Origin: Brachybacterium nesterenkovii
GTDB lineage: Bacteria; Actinomycetota; Actinomycetes; Actinomycetales; Dermabacteraceae
Length of the DNA: 58,327 nucleotides
Direction of reading: 5' to 3'
Assembly (NCBI RefSeq): GCF_900163655.1
Contig: NZ_FWFG01000116.1
Location: 1 to 58,327 of the forward strand
The notes below the pieces were generated by a model. That model saw nothing but the letters and a program-made list of their open reading frames with translations. It was not told the origin of the DNA and did not search any database. The translations under genes were made by a program, and so were the position numbers. Below, one piece after another: positions 9,296-24,358 of the stretch (positions are counted from its first letter, which is position 1; each line of letters begins with the position of its first letter).

Positions 9296-9419
9296 CGTCT
9301 CTGCGGTGCGCGTGATCGCTGGTCGAGCGCCATGCTGCGACCCATCCGGGCCCTGCGATGAGCCGCAGCATGGCATTCGGCACCCGTGAGCGGGGTGCGT
9401 GCCCGCGGGGATGCGCGAA

Positions 9420-9447
9420 GGGGCGGCGCCGTGGTCGGCACCGCCCC
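9420..9447 (-). terminator. Probable terminator of adhE
   Basis: GGGGCGG (9420-9426) and CCGCCCC (9441-9447) pair. After a C-A mismatch, three more pairs close a loop. It lies about 60 bases beyond the minus-strand adhE stop and would form in either direction. Confidence 0.55.
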
Positions 9448-9465
9448 TCCGCGTGCTGTCAGCCC

Positions 9466-9491
9466 CGCAGGGCCTCAGCGCAGGGCCTCAG
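9466..9491. repeat. Two perfect 13-bp tandem copies beside the adhE 3' end
   Basis: CGCAGGGCCTCAG occurs twice in a row (9466-9478, 9479-9491), followed by a degenerate third copy up to about 9506. It lies between the adhE stop and its terminator hairpin. It looks like a slippage product and no function is evident. Confidence 0.7.
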
Positions 9492-9507
9492 CGCGTCAGG
9501 GCCTCGC

Positions 9508-12324
9508 TCAGGCCTTGCCCTTCTTCCGCTCCTCCTCGGGGTCCATGGAATCGACCCAATCGGCGGTGTCCTCGGCCATCGCGGGCGTGCGGGCCGGCGA
9601 CTTCTTGGCGGCCTTCGGGGCCTTCGAGGGCTTGTCGGCCTCGCCGGACGGAGCGTGCACGACGGACTTGCCGTGCGTACGGGTCCAGCCGACCTCTCCC
9701 TCGTAGGCGTCGCGGATGAGCTCCTTGAGCTCGGCCACGAGCGGCTCCTTGGGGTTGGCCGGGGTGCACTGGTCCTCGAAGGCGCGGTAGGCGAGATCGT
9801 CGATCGCTGCCTCGAGGCGCTCCTCGGTCACGCCGTTGTCCTTCAGGCTCATCTCGATGCCCAGGTCGGTCGCGAGCTTCGTGACCTCGTCGATGAGCGA
9901 CTGCACGCCCTCCTCGACGGTCGAGGCGGCGAAGCCCATGTAGCGCGCGAAGTCCGCGAGGTCCTGATCGGCCCGGTAGGACTCGTACTTGGGGAAGATC
10001 GCGTGCTTGAACGGCCGTGTCGCGTTGTAGCGGATCACGTGCGGCAGGAAGATCGCGTTGGTGCGGCCGTGGGCCAGCTCGAACTCGCCGCCGCACTTGT
10101 GCGAGAGCGAGTGCACGATCCCCAGGAACGCGTTGGCGAAGGCCATGCCCGCCATCGCCGAGGCGTTGTGCATCTTCTCCTTGGCGTCGCGGTCGTTCTC
10201 CAGCACCGCGGCGCGCAGGTTCTCGAAGATGAGCTGCCCGGCGCGCAGCGAGAGGCCGCGCGTGTAGTCGCTGGCCATGACCGAGACGTAGGACTCGATG
10301 CAGTGCGTCAGCGCGTCCATGCCGGAGTCGGCGGCGGTGCGGCGCGGCACCGTGTCGACGAACTGCGCGTCGACGATCGCCACGTGCGGGGTGACCGCGT
10401 AGTCGGCGATCGGGTACTTCACGTGGGTCTCGGAGTCGGTGATGACGGCGAAGGGCGTGCACTCCGAGCCGGTTCCCGAGGTGGTCGGGATGGACACGAA
10501 CTGGGCCTTCTTGCCCAGCTTGGGGAAGCGGTAGGAGCGCTTGCGGATGTCCATGAACTTCTGCTTCATGCCGAAGTAGGAGGCCTCGGGCTCCTCGTAG
10601 AACAGCCACATGCCCTTGGCGGCGTCCATGGCAGAGCCGCCGCCGAGGGCGATGATGCAGTCGGGCTCGAAGTCCCGCATGTGCTGGGCGCCCTTGAAGA
10701 CGGTCTCCGAGGTGGGGTTCGGCTCGACGTCGGAGAAGATCGTCCAGGCGACCTCCTGCTTGCGCTTCTTGAGGTGGTCGATGAGCACGTCGACGTAGCC
10801 GAACTGCACCATGCCCGGATCGGAGACGATGAAGACGCGGTTGATGGCGGGCATCTTCTGCAGGTACTGGACCGAGTAGCGCTCGAAGTACGTCTTCGGG
10901 GGCACCTTGAACCACTGCATGTTGTTCCGCCGTTCTGCGATCCGCTTGACGTTGATGAGGTCGATGGCCGAGACGTTGCGCGACACCGAGTTGTGCCCGT
11001 AGGAGCCGCAGCCCAGCGTCAGCGAGGGGATCAGACCGTTGTAGACGTCGCCGATGCCGCCCAGCGCGCTGGGGGAGTTGACGATGATGCGGCAGGCCTT
11101 CATCCGCAGCCCGAACTCGCGCTGCAGCGCGGCGTCGCGGGTGTGGACGACGGCCGTGTGGCCGAGGCCGCCGAACTCGAGCATCGCCTCGGAGAGCGCG
11201 AGGCCCTCCTCGTGGCCCGAGACCGTCTTCATCGCCAGGACGGGGCACAGCTTCTCGCGGGAGAACGGGTGCTCCTCGCCGACCCCGTCGATCGGGACCA
11301 GCAGCAGCTTGGTACCCGCGGGCACGTCGATCCCGGCGCCCTCGGCGATCGCCTGCGCGCTCGCGCCGACGACCGAGGCCACGACGGACCCGGACTCGGT
11401 CATCATGTACGCCTGCAGCTTCTCGCGCTCGGCCTCGGTGACCACGTGGCAGCCGTACTTCACGAACTCCGCGACGACGTCGTCGGCGATCTCCTGGTCG
11501 ATGAAGATCGCCTGCTCCGAGGCGCAGATCATGCCGTTGTCGAAGGTCTTGGACAGGATCAGGTCGTTGACCGAGCGGGAGATCTTCGCGGTCTTCTCGA
11601 TGTACACCGGCACGTTGCCGGGGCCGACGCCGAGGGCGGGCTTGCCCGTGGAGTAGGCGGCCTTGACCATGCCGGAGCCGCCGGTCGCGAGGGTGAGCGC
11701 GATCGTCGGGTGGTTCAGCAGGGCGTTGGTGGCGTCGATCGAGGGCTTCTCGATCCACTGGATGCAGTTCGCGGGCGCGCCGGCCTCGATGGCCGCGTCG
11801 TACATGACCTTGGCGGCGGCGGCCGAGCTCTGCTGCGCGCTCGGGTGGAAGGCGAAGATGATCGGGTTGCGCGTCATGATCGCGATGAGGCACTTGAACA
11901 TCGTGGTCGACGTCGGGTTGGTGACCGGGGTGACGCCTGCGACGACGCCCACGGGCTCGGCGATCTCGGTGATGCCGGTCTGGTCGTCCTCGCGGATCAC
12001 GCCGACGGTGCGGTCGTACTTGATGGAGTTCCAGACGTACTCCGTGGAGAACAGGTTCTTGACGCACTTGTCCTCGAAGAGGCCGCGGCCGGTCTCCTCG
12101 ACGGCCAGCTTCGCGAGCGGCATGTGCTGGTCGACGCCGGCGAGGGCCATCGCGTGGACGATGGCGGTGATGCGCTTCTGGTCGTAGTCGTAGAACGCGG
12201 AGAGGGCCTCGGCGCCTCGGGCTGCCAGGAGGTCGATGTCGGCGGTGGACGCGCTGGCGGAGTCGGCGGCAGGGGCCGTGGACGTCGCGCTGTCGGCGGT
12301 CTTCGCGGTGCGAGGGGCTGCCAT
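9508..12324 (-). CDS. adhE: Bifunctional acetaldehyde-CoA/alcohol dehydrogenase AdhE
   Basis: Converts acetyl-CoA to acetaldehyde and then ethanol, regenerating NAD+ during oxygen limitation. The 938-residue protein has the two-domain order of AdhE. The N-terminal aldehyde dehydrogenase carries the nucleophile Cys267 in NGMICASEQ and the GVGPGNVPVYI motif. The C-terminal iron alcohol dehydrogenase has ALGGGSAMDAAKG near 560, PTTSGTGSE near 613, and the metal-binding HSLSHKCGGEFELAHG near 740. A ~50-residue Lys/Ala/Pro tail after the catalytic domain is unusual. The start is ATG 12324, with GAAGGA 13 bases upstream. It stands alone on the minus strand between the L11/L1 and L10/L12 operons, with its own promoter. 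I saw no clear Rex-type operator. Confidence 0.95.
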   Translation of the reverse strand: MAAPRTAKTADSATSTAPAADSASASTADIDLLAARGAEALSAFYDYDQKRITAIVHAMALAGVDQHMPLAKLAVEETGRGLFEDKCVKNLFSTEYVWNSIKYDRTVGVIREDDQTGITEIAEPVGVVAGVTPVTNPTSTTMFKCLIAIMTRNPIIFAFHPSAQQSSAAAAKVMYDAAIEAGAPANCIQWIEKPSIDATNALLNHPTIALTLATGGSGMVKAAYSTGKPALGVGPGNVPVYIEKTAKISRSVNDLILSKTFDNGMICASEQAIFIDQEIADDVVAEFVKYGCHVVTEAEREKLQAYMMTESGSVVASVVGASAQAIAEGAGIDVPAGTKLLLVPIDGVGEEHPFSREKLCPVLAMKTVSGHEEGLALSEAMLEFGGLGHTAVVHTRDAALQREFGLRMKACRIIVNSPSALGGIGDVYNGLIPSLTLGCGSYGHNSVSRNVSAIDLINVKRIAERRNNMQWFKVPPKTYFERYSVQYLQKMPAINRVFIVSDPGMVQFGYVDVLIDHLKKRKQEVAWTIFSDVEPNPTSETVFKGAQHMRDFEPDCIIALGGGSAMDAAKGMWLFYEEPEASYFGMKQKFMDIRKRSYRFPKLGKKAQFVSIPTTSGTGSECTPFAVITDSETHVKYPIADYAVTPHVAIVDAQFVDTVPRRTAADSGMDALTHCIESYVSVMASDYTRGLSLRAGQLIFENLRAAVLENDRDAKEKMHNASAMAGMAFANAFLGIVHSLSHKCGGEFELAHGRTNAIFLPHVIRYNATRPFKHAIFPKYESYRADQDLADFARYMGFAASTVEEGVQSLIDEVTKLATDLGIEMSLKDNGVTEERLEAAIDDLAYRAFEDQCTPANPKEPLVAELKELIRDAYEGEVGWTRTHGKSVVHAPSGEADKPSKAPKAAKKSPARTPAMAEDTADWVDSMDPEEERKKGKA

Positions 12325-12388
12325 GGTGTCTGACGTGTCCTTCGTGTCGGAGGGAACGGCGTCGGCTCCGTCGGAGTCGACGAGGACG

Positions 12389-12417
12389 ACGCTAGAGGAC
12401 GGGCGGGGGCAGGGCAA
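12389..12417 (-). promoter_or_regulatory. Probable adhE promoter
   Basis: On the minus strand, TTGCCC (12417-12412) and TAGCGT (12394-12389) are separated by 17 bases. This gives a leader of roughly 60 bases before ATG 12324. Between this promoter and the rplJ promoter, from 12420 to about 12790, I see no gene, repeat or operator I can name. Confidence 0.6.
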
Positions 12418-12791
12418 CGCTCCGCCGCGGGTTGCCGCGGCCGAGGGGGAAAGCGCAGGTCGGCGCCGGTTTCTCGATTCCGGGCGCCGCGGCCCCCGGT
12501 CGCTCGCGGGGACGCCGCACCGGGGGGAGCGGACGACGGGTGATGCACCTCTCAGCCTTTGCGCCAAACACGGCGGGGGACTCGGGTCCCGCTCTGACCT
12601 GCGCCTTGGCTGGAAGGATGCATGGTGGGCGCGAAGCGGCCTCGGAGCGCACCGATCCCCGCCCGCTCGGGGCGTCAGCGCCCCGACGCCGAGAGATCGC
12701 GACGACGGGGACCGACGTCCCGCGGAGGAGCGGCACTCGGAGCGATGTGGCGGGGTTCACGCGGATGTGAGCCACGGCGCTCCCCGTGTCC

Positions 12792-12820
12792 TGGAGGCGC
12801 CGGGCGGCACGGGGTAGGGT
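12792..12820 (+). promoter_or_regulatory. Probable promoter of rplJ-rplL
   Basis: A good -10 element TAGGGT (12815-12820) is preceded, 17 bases upstream, by the weaker -35 TGGAGG (12792-12797). Transcription would begin near 12827, at the 5' edge of the structured L10 leader. Confidence 0.5.
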
Positions 12821-12825
12821 GGCAT

Positions 12826-12988
12826 CACCGAAGACCGCCGGTCGTCGCCCTCGACCCCGAGGACGACCGAAGGAATCCCGTACGGGACGGCCTGCGCAGG
12901 TGAATCGAACGACCGTCGCACGACGTGGACCTCTTATGAGGGCCGCCCTGTGCGCCGCGAGCCTCGACGCCTGCGCGTCGAGGCTTTT
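12826..12988 (+). promoter_or_regulatory. L10 leader with attenuator hairpin
   Basis: The 5' leader of rplJ is highly structured. GACC-GCC-GGTC (12833-12843) is followed by a hairpin built from GTCGT and CCTCG with their complements (12841-12867), the palindrome TCCCGTACGGGA (about 12877-12888), and CCTGCGCAGG (12891-12900). It ends with GCCTCGACGC-CTGC-GCGTCGAGGC followed by TTTT (12961-12988), one of the few U-tailed hairpins in this window. In other bacteria the L10(L12)4 complex binds such leaders and causes premature termination or repression. The assignment rests on position and structure. Confidence 0.65.
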
Positions 12989-13036
12989 CTCGTTCCGGGC
13001 CCTCAGCCGGCGTCCGAGACCTCTGGAAGGAGGGCC

Positions 13037-13555
13037 ATGGCGAAGCCCGAGAAGGTGGACGCCGTCGCCGAGCTCACGGAACTGTTCCGCGAGTCCGACG
13101 CCGCTGTTCTCACCGAATATCGCGGCCTCAGCGTGAAGCAGCTCAAGGAGCTGCGTCGTGCGCTGGGCGCCGATACGCAGTACGCCGTGGTGAAGAACAC
13201 GCTCACCGAGATCGCCGCCCGTGAGGCCGGCATCGACGTGTTCGAGGGCAAGCTCTCGGGCCCGACCGCCATCGCCTTCATCAAGGGCGAGCCGGTCGAG
13301 GCCGCGAAGGCCCTCCGTGACTTCGCCAAGGGCAACGACAAGCTCGTCCTCAAGGGCGGGTACTTCGAGGGCAAGGAGCTCTCGGAGGCCGATGTCACCA
13401 AGCTCGCGGACCTCGAGTCCCGCGAGGTCCTGCTGGCCAAGGCCGCGGGAGCCATGAAGGGCTCCCTGTCCAAGGCCGCTGCCGTGTTCCAGGCGCCGCT
13501 GTCGAAGACCGCGCGCACCGTGGACGCGCTGCGTGCGAAGCAGGAAGCGGCCTGA
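13037..13555 (+). CDS. rplJ: 50S ribosomal protein L10
   Basis: L10 anchors L7/L12 dimers to the ribosome stalk. The 172-residue protein starts [20 protein letters not shown] and contains the RNA-binding [12 protein letters not shown] and [12 protein letters not shown] segments, with a C-terminal helix (ALRAKQEAA) for L12 binding. ATG 13037 has GGAAGGAGGG upstream. The 165-base gap to rplL has no obvious terminator, so both genes should share one transcript controlled by the leader. Confidence 0.97.
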   Translation: MAKPEKVDAVAELTELFRESDAAVLTEYRGLSVKQLKELRRALGADTQYAVVKNTLTEIAAREAGIDVFEGKLSGPTAIAFIKGEPVEAAKALRDFAKGNDKLVLKGGYFEGKELSEADVTKLADLESREVLLAKAAGAMKGSLSKAAAVFQAPLSKTARTVDALRAKQEAA

Positions 13556-13720
13556 GCCCTCGGGCTCGGGTGATCGTTCCCGCATCGCGCATCCCAGCGC
13601 GTCAGCGCTGACATCCGCGCTCCCCGGCAGGGGAGGGCGGAACCCGATCAGGCGCACGAGCGCCGCATACCCCCGGACGGGGCCCCTGCGCGGGTCCCCC
13701 CAACAGGAAGGAACGCCACC

Positions 13721-14110
13721 ATGGCGAAGCTCAGCAACGACGAGCTCATCGAGGCTTTCAAGGAGATGTCCCTCATCGAGCTCTCCGAGTTCGTGAAGCA
13801 GTTCGAGGAGGTCTTCGACGTCACCGCCGCTGCCCCCGTGGCCGTCGCCGCCGCCGGCGGCGCCGCCGGTGGCGATGCCGCCGCGGCCGCCGAGGAGCAG
13901 ACCGAGTTCGACGTCATCCTCGAGTCGGCCGGCTCGGCCAAGATCGCCGTCATCAAGGAGGTGCGCGCTCTGACGGGCCTCGGTCTGAAGGAGGCCAAGG
14001 ACCTCGTCGACGGCGCCCCCAAGGCCGTCGTGGAGAAGGTCGACCAGGCCGCGGCCGACAAGGCCAAGGAGCAGCTCGAGGGCGCCGGCGCCACCGTCAC
14101 CGTCAAGTGA
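13721..14110 (+). CDS. rplL: 50S ribosomal protein L7/L12
   Basis: The multi-copy stalk protein that recruits and stimulates translation GTPases. At 129 residues it is the normal size. It has the N-terminal dimerization helices ([18 protein letters not shown]), an Ala/Gly hinge near residues 40-62, and the conserved C-terminal domain ([20 protein letters not shown]). CAGGAAGGAA precedes ATG 13721. Two tandem hairpins end the operon. Confidence 0.97.
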   Translation: MAKLSNDELIEAFKEMSLIELSEFVKQFEEVFDVTAAAPVAVAAAGGAAGGDAAAAAEEQTEFDVILESAGSAKIAVIKEVRALTGLGLKEAKDLVDGAPKAVVEKVDQAAADKAKEQLEGAGATVTVK

Positions 14111-14116
14111 CCTCGG

Positions 14117-14140
14117 GGCGCGCGGATCCCTCCGCGCGCC
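14117..14140 (+). terminator. First terminator after rplL
   Basis: GGCGCGCGGA (14117-14126) pairs perfectly with TCCGCGCGCC (14131-14140) around a TCCC loop, six bases after the stop codon. Confidence 0.75.
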
Positions 14141-14150
14141 GCTGATCCGC

Positions 14151-14184
14151 GAAGGGTCGTCCCGCTCAGGCGGGGCGGCCCTTC
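14151..14184 (+). terminator. Second terminator after rplL
   Basis: GAAGGGTCGTCCCGC (14151-14165) and GCGGGGCGGCCCTTC (14170-14184) form a 15-bp stem with G-U pairs and a 4-base loop, directly after the first hairpin. Confidence 0.8.
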
Positions 14185-14295
14185 GCCATGCCCGGGGGAT
14201 CCGCGTGCTCGGGACGCGCGGCGGGCGCGCCCCGGCCCCGCCGTGCGAGAGCGCTCCGCCGCGCGACAGCGCGCCGCAGTGCGAGGATGTCGCCC

Positions 14296-15450
14296 ATGCT
14301 GAGCGCTCGCATCACCGCCTGGACGTCCGCGTCCCGCGATCCCGAGGTCCGGGAGACCGATGATCCCGAGGCGGTCGTCGCCGCCCTGATGGACCCGGAC
14401 TCCCTGGTGTGGGTGGACCTGCTGGCCCCCACGGCGTCGGAGCTGACGGAGGTCGGCGCGCCCCTGGGCCTGCACGCCCTCGAGATCGAGGACGCGATCG
14501 CCCCGCGCGAGCGCCCGAAGGCCGCGCAGCATGAGGACCACGCCACTTTCGTCGTCTACGCCCTCACGCCCCGCAGCGATGTGGCGCGCGCGATCGAGGT
14601 CGACGAGCGCGCTCGGCGGGCACCCGCGGGCCCGGATGCCGCGCCCGACGCCGCCGGGGCGGCCGCGGCCGACGCCGCCGACGCCCTGCTTGACCGCGTG
14701 CTCGAGGGGCAGGAGGCCGAGGCGTCCTTCGGGGAAGCCCTGTTCGCCCACACCCGGGTCTCCGGCTTCGTGCTCCCCGGAGGCGTCCTGGCCGTGCGCT
14801 CGGACGACGCGCTGACGCCCGACGCCGTGGAGGCGGGGTGGCGGGGGCTCGGCGATGCCCGCCGCCTGGGTCCCTACGGCCTCGTGCACGGCCTGCTCGA
14901 CGTCGTCGTCGACGGGCTATTCGACGCCACCCAGTTCCTCGACGACCGCATCGAGGACCTCGAGGAGGACCTGTTCGACCGCTCGGCGCATCTCGAGGGC
15001 TTTCAGCGCCGTGCGTACGCGCTGCGCAAGGAGCTGGTCGCGCTGCGACGCGCGGTGCTGCCGCTGCGCGACGTGCACTCGGCGCTGTGGCGCCGCCGTC
15101 CCGAGGACGCGGGGGCCGGGGGAGGGGCCGCGCGGCTCGATGCGCTGTACGCCGACCTGCTCGACCACATCCTGCGGGTGACGGAGTGGACGGAGTCGCT
15201 GCGGGACATGATCGCGACCGTGTTCGAGACGCATCTGTCGCTGCAGGACCAGCGCCTGAACGAGGTGATGCAGCGCCTCGCCGGCTGGGCCGCCGTGGTC
15301 TCGGTCCCCACCCTCGCCACGGGCTGGTACGGGATGAACGTGCCCTACCCGGGGCAGTCGAGCCCGCTGGGGCTCGTGCTCGCGGTGCTCACCGTGGTCG
15401 TGCCGGCCGCCACGATCTGGTGGGCGCTGCGGCGGCGCGGCTGGCTGTGA
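14296..15450 (+). CDS. corA: CorA-family divalent cation transporter
   Basis: Predicted Mg2+/Co2+ channel. The 384-residue product has a large soluble N-terminal region, a long helical section (residues ~190-310, rich in Asp/Glu/Arg) and two C-terminal transmembrane helices. The diagnostic GMN motif is at residues 346-348 in WYGMNVPYPG, after helix 1. The protein ends in a short basic tail (RRRGWL). I chose ATG 14296 because GAGG lies 9-10 bases upstream and the sequence before it is not protein-like. An ATG at 14287 is possible. A low-complexity Ala/Asp insert lies near residues 113-135. It is a single gene after the rplJL terminators. Confidence 0.92.
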   Translation: MLSARITAWTSASRDPEVRETDDPEAVVAALMDPDSLVWVDLLAPTASELTEVGAPLGLHALEIEDAIAPRERPKAAQHEDHATFVVYALTPRSDVARAIEVDERARRAPAGPDAAPDAAGAAAADAADALLDRVLEGQEAEASFGEALFAHTRVSGFVLPGGVLAVRSDDALTPDAVEAGWRGLGDARRLGPYGLVHGLLDVVVDGLFDATQFLDDRIEDLEEDLFDRSAHLEGFQRRAYALRKELVALRRAVLPLRDVHSALWRRRPEDAGAGGGAARLDALYADLLDHILRVTEWTESLRDMIATVFETHLSLQDQRLNEVMQRLAGWAAVVSVPTLATGWYGMNVPYPGQSSPLGLVLAVLTVVVPAATIWWALRRRGWL

Positions 15451-15499
15451 CGCGGCGACGTGCCCGGTCGGGGGCGTGCGTGCCGGGATGACGTCGTGT

Positions 15500-15517
15500 G
15501 TCCGCGATACGGCGGAC
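15500..15517. promoter_or_regulatory. Short inverted repeat upstream of the truncated lipoprotein gene
   Basis: GTCCGC (15500-15505) and GCGGAC (15512-15517) form a perfect 6-bp dyad spaced by six bases, ending four bases before a good -35 element. The position suits an operator, but no regulator gene is nearby. Confidence 0.3.
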
Positions 15518-15520
15518 GAA

Positions 15521-15549
15521 TTGATGCGCCCTTCCTCCACTCATAACGT
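15521..15549 (+). promoter_or_regulatory. Promoter of the truncated lipoprotein gene
   Basis: TTGATG (15521-15526) and TAACGT (15544-15549) with a 17-base spacer match an actinobacterial housekeeping promoter well. The predicted transcript starts near 15556 and would include the 15-bp tandem repeats in its leader. Confidence 0.65.
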
Positions 15550-15585
15550 AGGGCGTCGACAGAGCACAGCAGGACTTATGCCTCT

Positions 15586-15645
15586 GTGTCGGACCCGTTC
15601 GTGTCGGACCCGTTCGTGTCGGACCCGTTCGTGTCGGACCCGGTC
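15586..15645. repeat. Four tandem copies of a 15-bp unit
   Basis: The unit GTGTCGGACCCGTTC occurs three times exactly (15586-15600, 15601-15615, 15616-15630). The fourth copy ends GGTC instead of GTTC (15631-15645), which creates the palindrome CGGACCCGGTCCG at 15635-15647. The array lies in the presumed 5' leader of the lipoprotein gene remnant, 26 bases before its start codon. Confidence 0.95.
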
Positions 15646-15671
15646 CGATTGGCGCAGCGCGGAGGAGGGCC

Positions 15672-16029
15672 ATGCCCACGGAGAGCCGACCCGGCGGGCG
15701 GGCGCTGGGCCGCCGCGCCCTGCTGCACGGCGGTGCCGCCCTCGCGGCCTCCGCGACCCTCAGCGGCTGCGCCGGCGGGCTCGCGGGAGCGGTCGGCCAG
15801 GCGGATCCGCACGTCGTCCCCTTCTGCACGGTCGAGAACGACCCGGCCACGCTCGAGCTGTTCCAGCGCGTCGTCAAGGGTTTCCGCGCCGACCACCCCG
15901 GCGTCGACGTCCAGGTCACGGTGCTCTCGGACTCCAACGCGGCGCAGCAGATCGCGATGTCGATGCGCAACGGCGTGGACATGGGCGTCTTCGCGATACC
16001 GGGCTGCCAGCTGACCAGGCTCGTCCAGG
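15672..16029 (+). pseudogene. Truncated extracellular solute-binding lipoprotein (ABC transporter)
   Basis: A strong ribosome-binding site (GGAGGAGGG) precedes ATG 15672. The product starts with a lipoprotein signal peptide carrying twin arginines (GRRALLHGGAALAASA) and the lipobox LSGC. It continues for about 90 residues as a family-1-like substrate-binding protein: TLELFQRVVKGFRADHPGVD, then SNAAQQIAMSMRNGVDMGVF. After LTRLVQ (about residue 119) the frame turns into Arg/Gly-rich non-protein sequence to a stop at 16571. Such proteins are normally 400 or more residues, so about three quarters of this gene is missing. The break coincides with the start of the AhpD-like fragment. Confidence 0.72.
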
Positions 16030-16392
16030 GTGAGCACGGGGGAGCGGGAGCTCGCGGCGCTGGCCGTCTCTCTGCGCACGCCCTGCGTCTTCTGCGCCTC
16101 GGTGCACGGGCGCCGTCATTTCCTCGAGACGCGGGACGAGCGGACCGCGACCCTGCTCGCGGACGCGGACGCGGACGCCGGCGCCGAGGCGCTGGAGGGC
16201 GAACGGGATCGGGCGGTGGCCCGCCTCGCGCAGGCGCTCGCCGCCCCGGTGCCCGCCGTGCCCGTCGACGAGGCGGTCGAGCTGCGGGGACTGGGCGCGG
16301 GGGACGCGGAGATAGCCGTGGTCGGTGCCGTCGCCGCGATGTTCGCCTGGGCCAACCGCCTCATAAGCATGCTGGGCGAGCCGGTCGACTGA
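16030..16392 (+). pseudogene. C-terminal fragment of an AhpD/carboxymuconolactone decarboxylase-family protein
   Basis: In a different frame from the lipoprotein remnant, a 120-residue stretch beginning at GTG 16030 holds the complete AhpD-type catalytic signature E-x11-C-x2-C-x3-H (GERELAALAVSLRTPCVFCA, then SVH). It is followed by a helical tail ending FAWANRLISMLGEPVD. The motif begins only a few residues from the junction, so the usual N-terminal helices are absent, and no Shine-Dalgarno precedes the GTG. It is most likely the 3' remnant of a peroxidase-related gene brought next to the lipoprotein gene by a deletion. A functional short protein is possible but less likely. Confidence 0.65.
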
Positions 16393-16409
16393 CGCGGACG
16401 CGCGCCTGC

Positions 16410-16438
16410 TTGACTCGCCGAGACTTTCCCCTCATCCT
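16410..16438 (+). promoter_or_regulatory. Possible distal rpoB promoter
   Basis: TTGACT (16410-16415) and CATCCT (16433-16438) are spaced by 17 bases. It lies just after the AhpD-like remnant, about 310 bases before rpoB. Confidence 0.45.
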
Positions 16439-16581
16439 TGAACCCGAACGCGAGCCGTTCCTGCCGAGCACCTTCCGCCGCCGATGTCGGGCGGGTGCGC
16501 ACCCCGAACAGGGCAGGAGGCCCGCCGTCCGCGCCAGGCATATAGCGGCCGACGCGGATGGACCGAGGTGACGCGCACCTC

Positions 16582-16611
16582 TTGTGTCCATCCGTGCTCT
16601 TCGGCTACGCT
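16582..16611 (+). promoter_or_regulatory. Probable proximal rpoB promoter
   Basis: TTGTGT (16582-16587) and TACGCT (16606-16611) with an 18-base spacer would start transcription near 16618, giving a leader of about 135 bases. The 360-base gap 16393-16752 holds this and the distal promoter candidate. I see no gene in it. Confidence 0.6.
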
Positions 16612-16752
16612 CAGTCTTTGCGCTGTGCTCTCAGCTGCCGTGCCCGTGCTCGCGAATCGACCCCCTGCTCCGCCGGAGGTCTGTCCGCATCCGGTCGCAC
16701 GTCGTTGTGAACGGTCGCGCCCCACTGTCGTCGGCCTGTGGAAGGACCCCCC

Positions 16753-20232
<3,480 letters not shown>

Positions 20233-20344
20233 CGGATCCGCTCCGCGCCCTGCACCGCCCTCGGGCGAACGGCGGGCGCGGAGCGGCCCCGCGACCTGAG
20301 ATCCATCAGACCTACGAGATTTTCGATTCGAGAGAAGGACATCT

Positions 20345-24232
<3,888 letters not shown>

Positions 24233-24241
24233 GCCGAGACG

Positions 24242-24268
24242 CTCGCCCGGGCCGCGCGCCCGGGCGAG
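24242..24268 (+). terminator. First terminator after rpoC
   Basis: CTCGCCCGGG (24242-24251) and CCCGGGCGAG (24259-24268) form a perfect 10-bp stem around CCGCGCG, nine bases after the stop codon. Confidence 0.75.
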
Positions 24269-24271
24269 TGC

Positions 24272-24320
24272 ACGGCCGAGGGCCGGTTCCCGCCGAGCGC
24301 GGGGACCGGCCCTCGGCCGT
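24272..24320 (+). terminator. Second, very long terminator hairpin after rpoC
   Basis: A 22-bp stem (24272-24293 with 24299-24320) is interrupted only by one G-U pair and closes a 5-base CGAGC loop. It is the longest stem I found in the window and should insulate the str operon from rpoBC transcription. Confidence 0.85.
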
Positions 24321-24358
24321 CCCCGGGATGTGATGTGCGACCGACCTCCCCGGGCCCT

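Noticed and set aside
9358-12333. A 991-codon plus-strand frame opposite adhE
   Set aside because: Low-complexity translation with no motifs. AdhE on the minus strand explains the region.
12325-12788. A Rex-type redox operator upstream of adhE
   Set aside because: I looked for TTGTGA/TCACAA dyads around the promoter and saw none.
15586-15645. CRISPR-like array
   Set aside because: Units are 15 bp with no spacers and no cas genes are present. It is a simple tandem repeat.
15576-16079. A minus-strand frame encoding NGSDT repeats across the tandem array
   Set aside because: The repeats translate in every frame because the unit is a multiple of three. There is no ribosome-binding site, and the known signal peptide lies on the other strand.
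16738-16752. GTG start for rpoB at 16738
   Set aside because: The GAAGGA ribosome-binding site lies inside that extension, six bases before TTG 16753, which gives the expected LAASSTDFS start.
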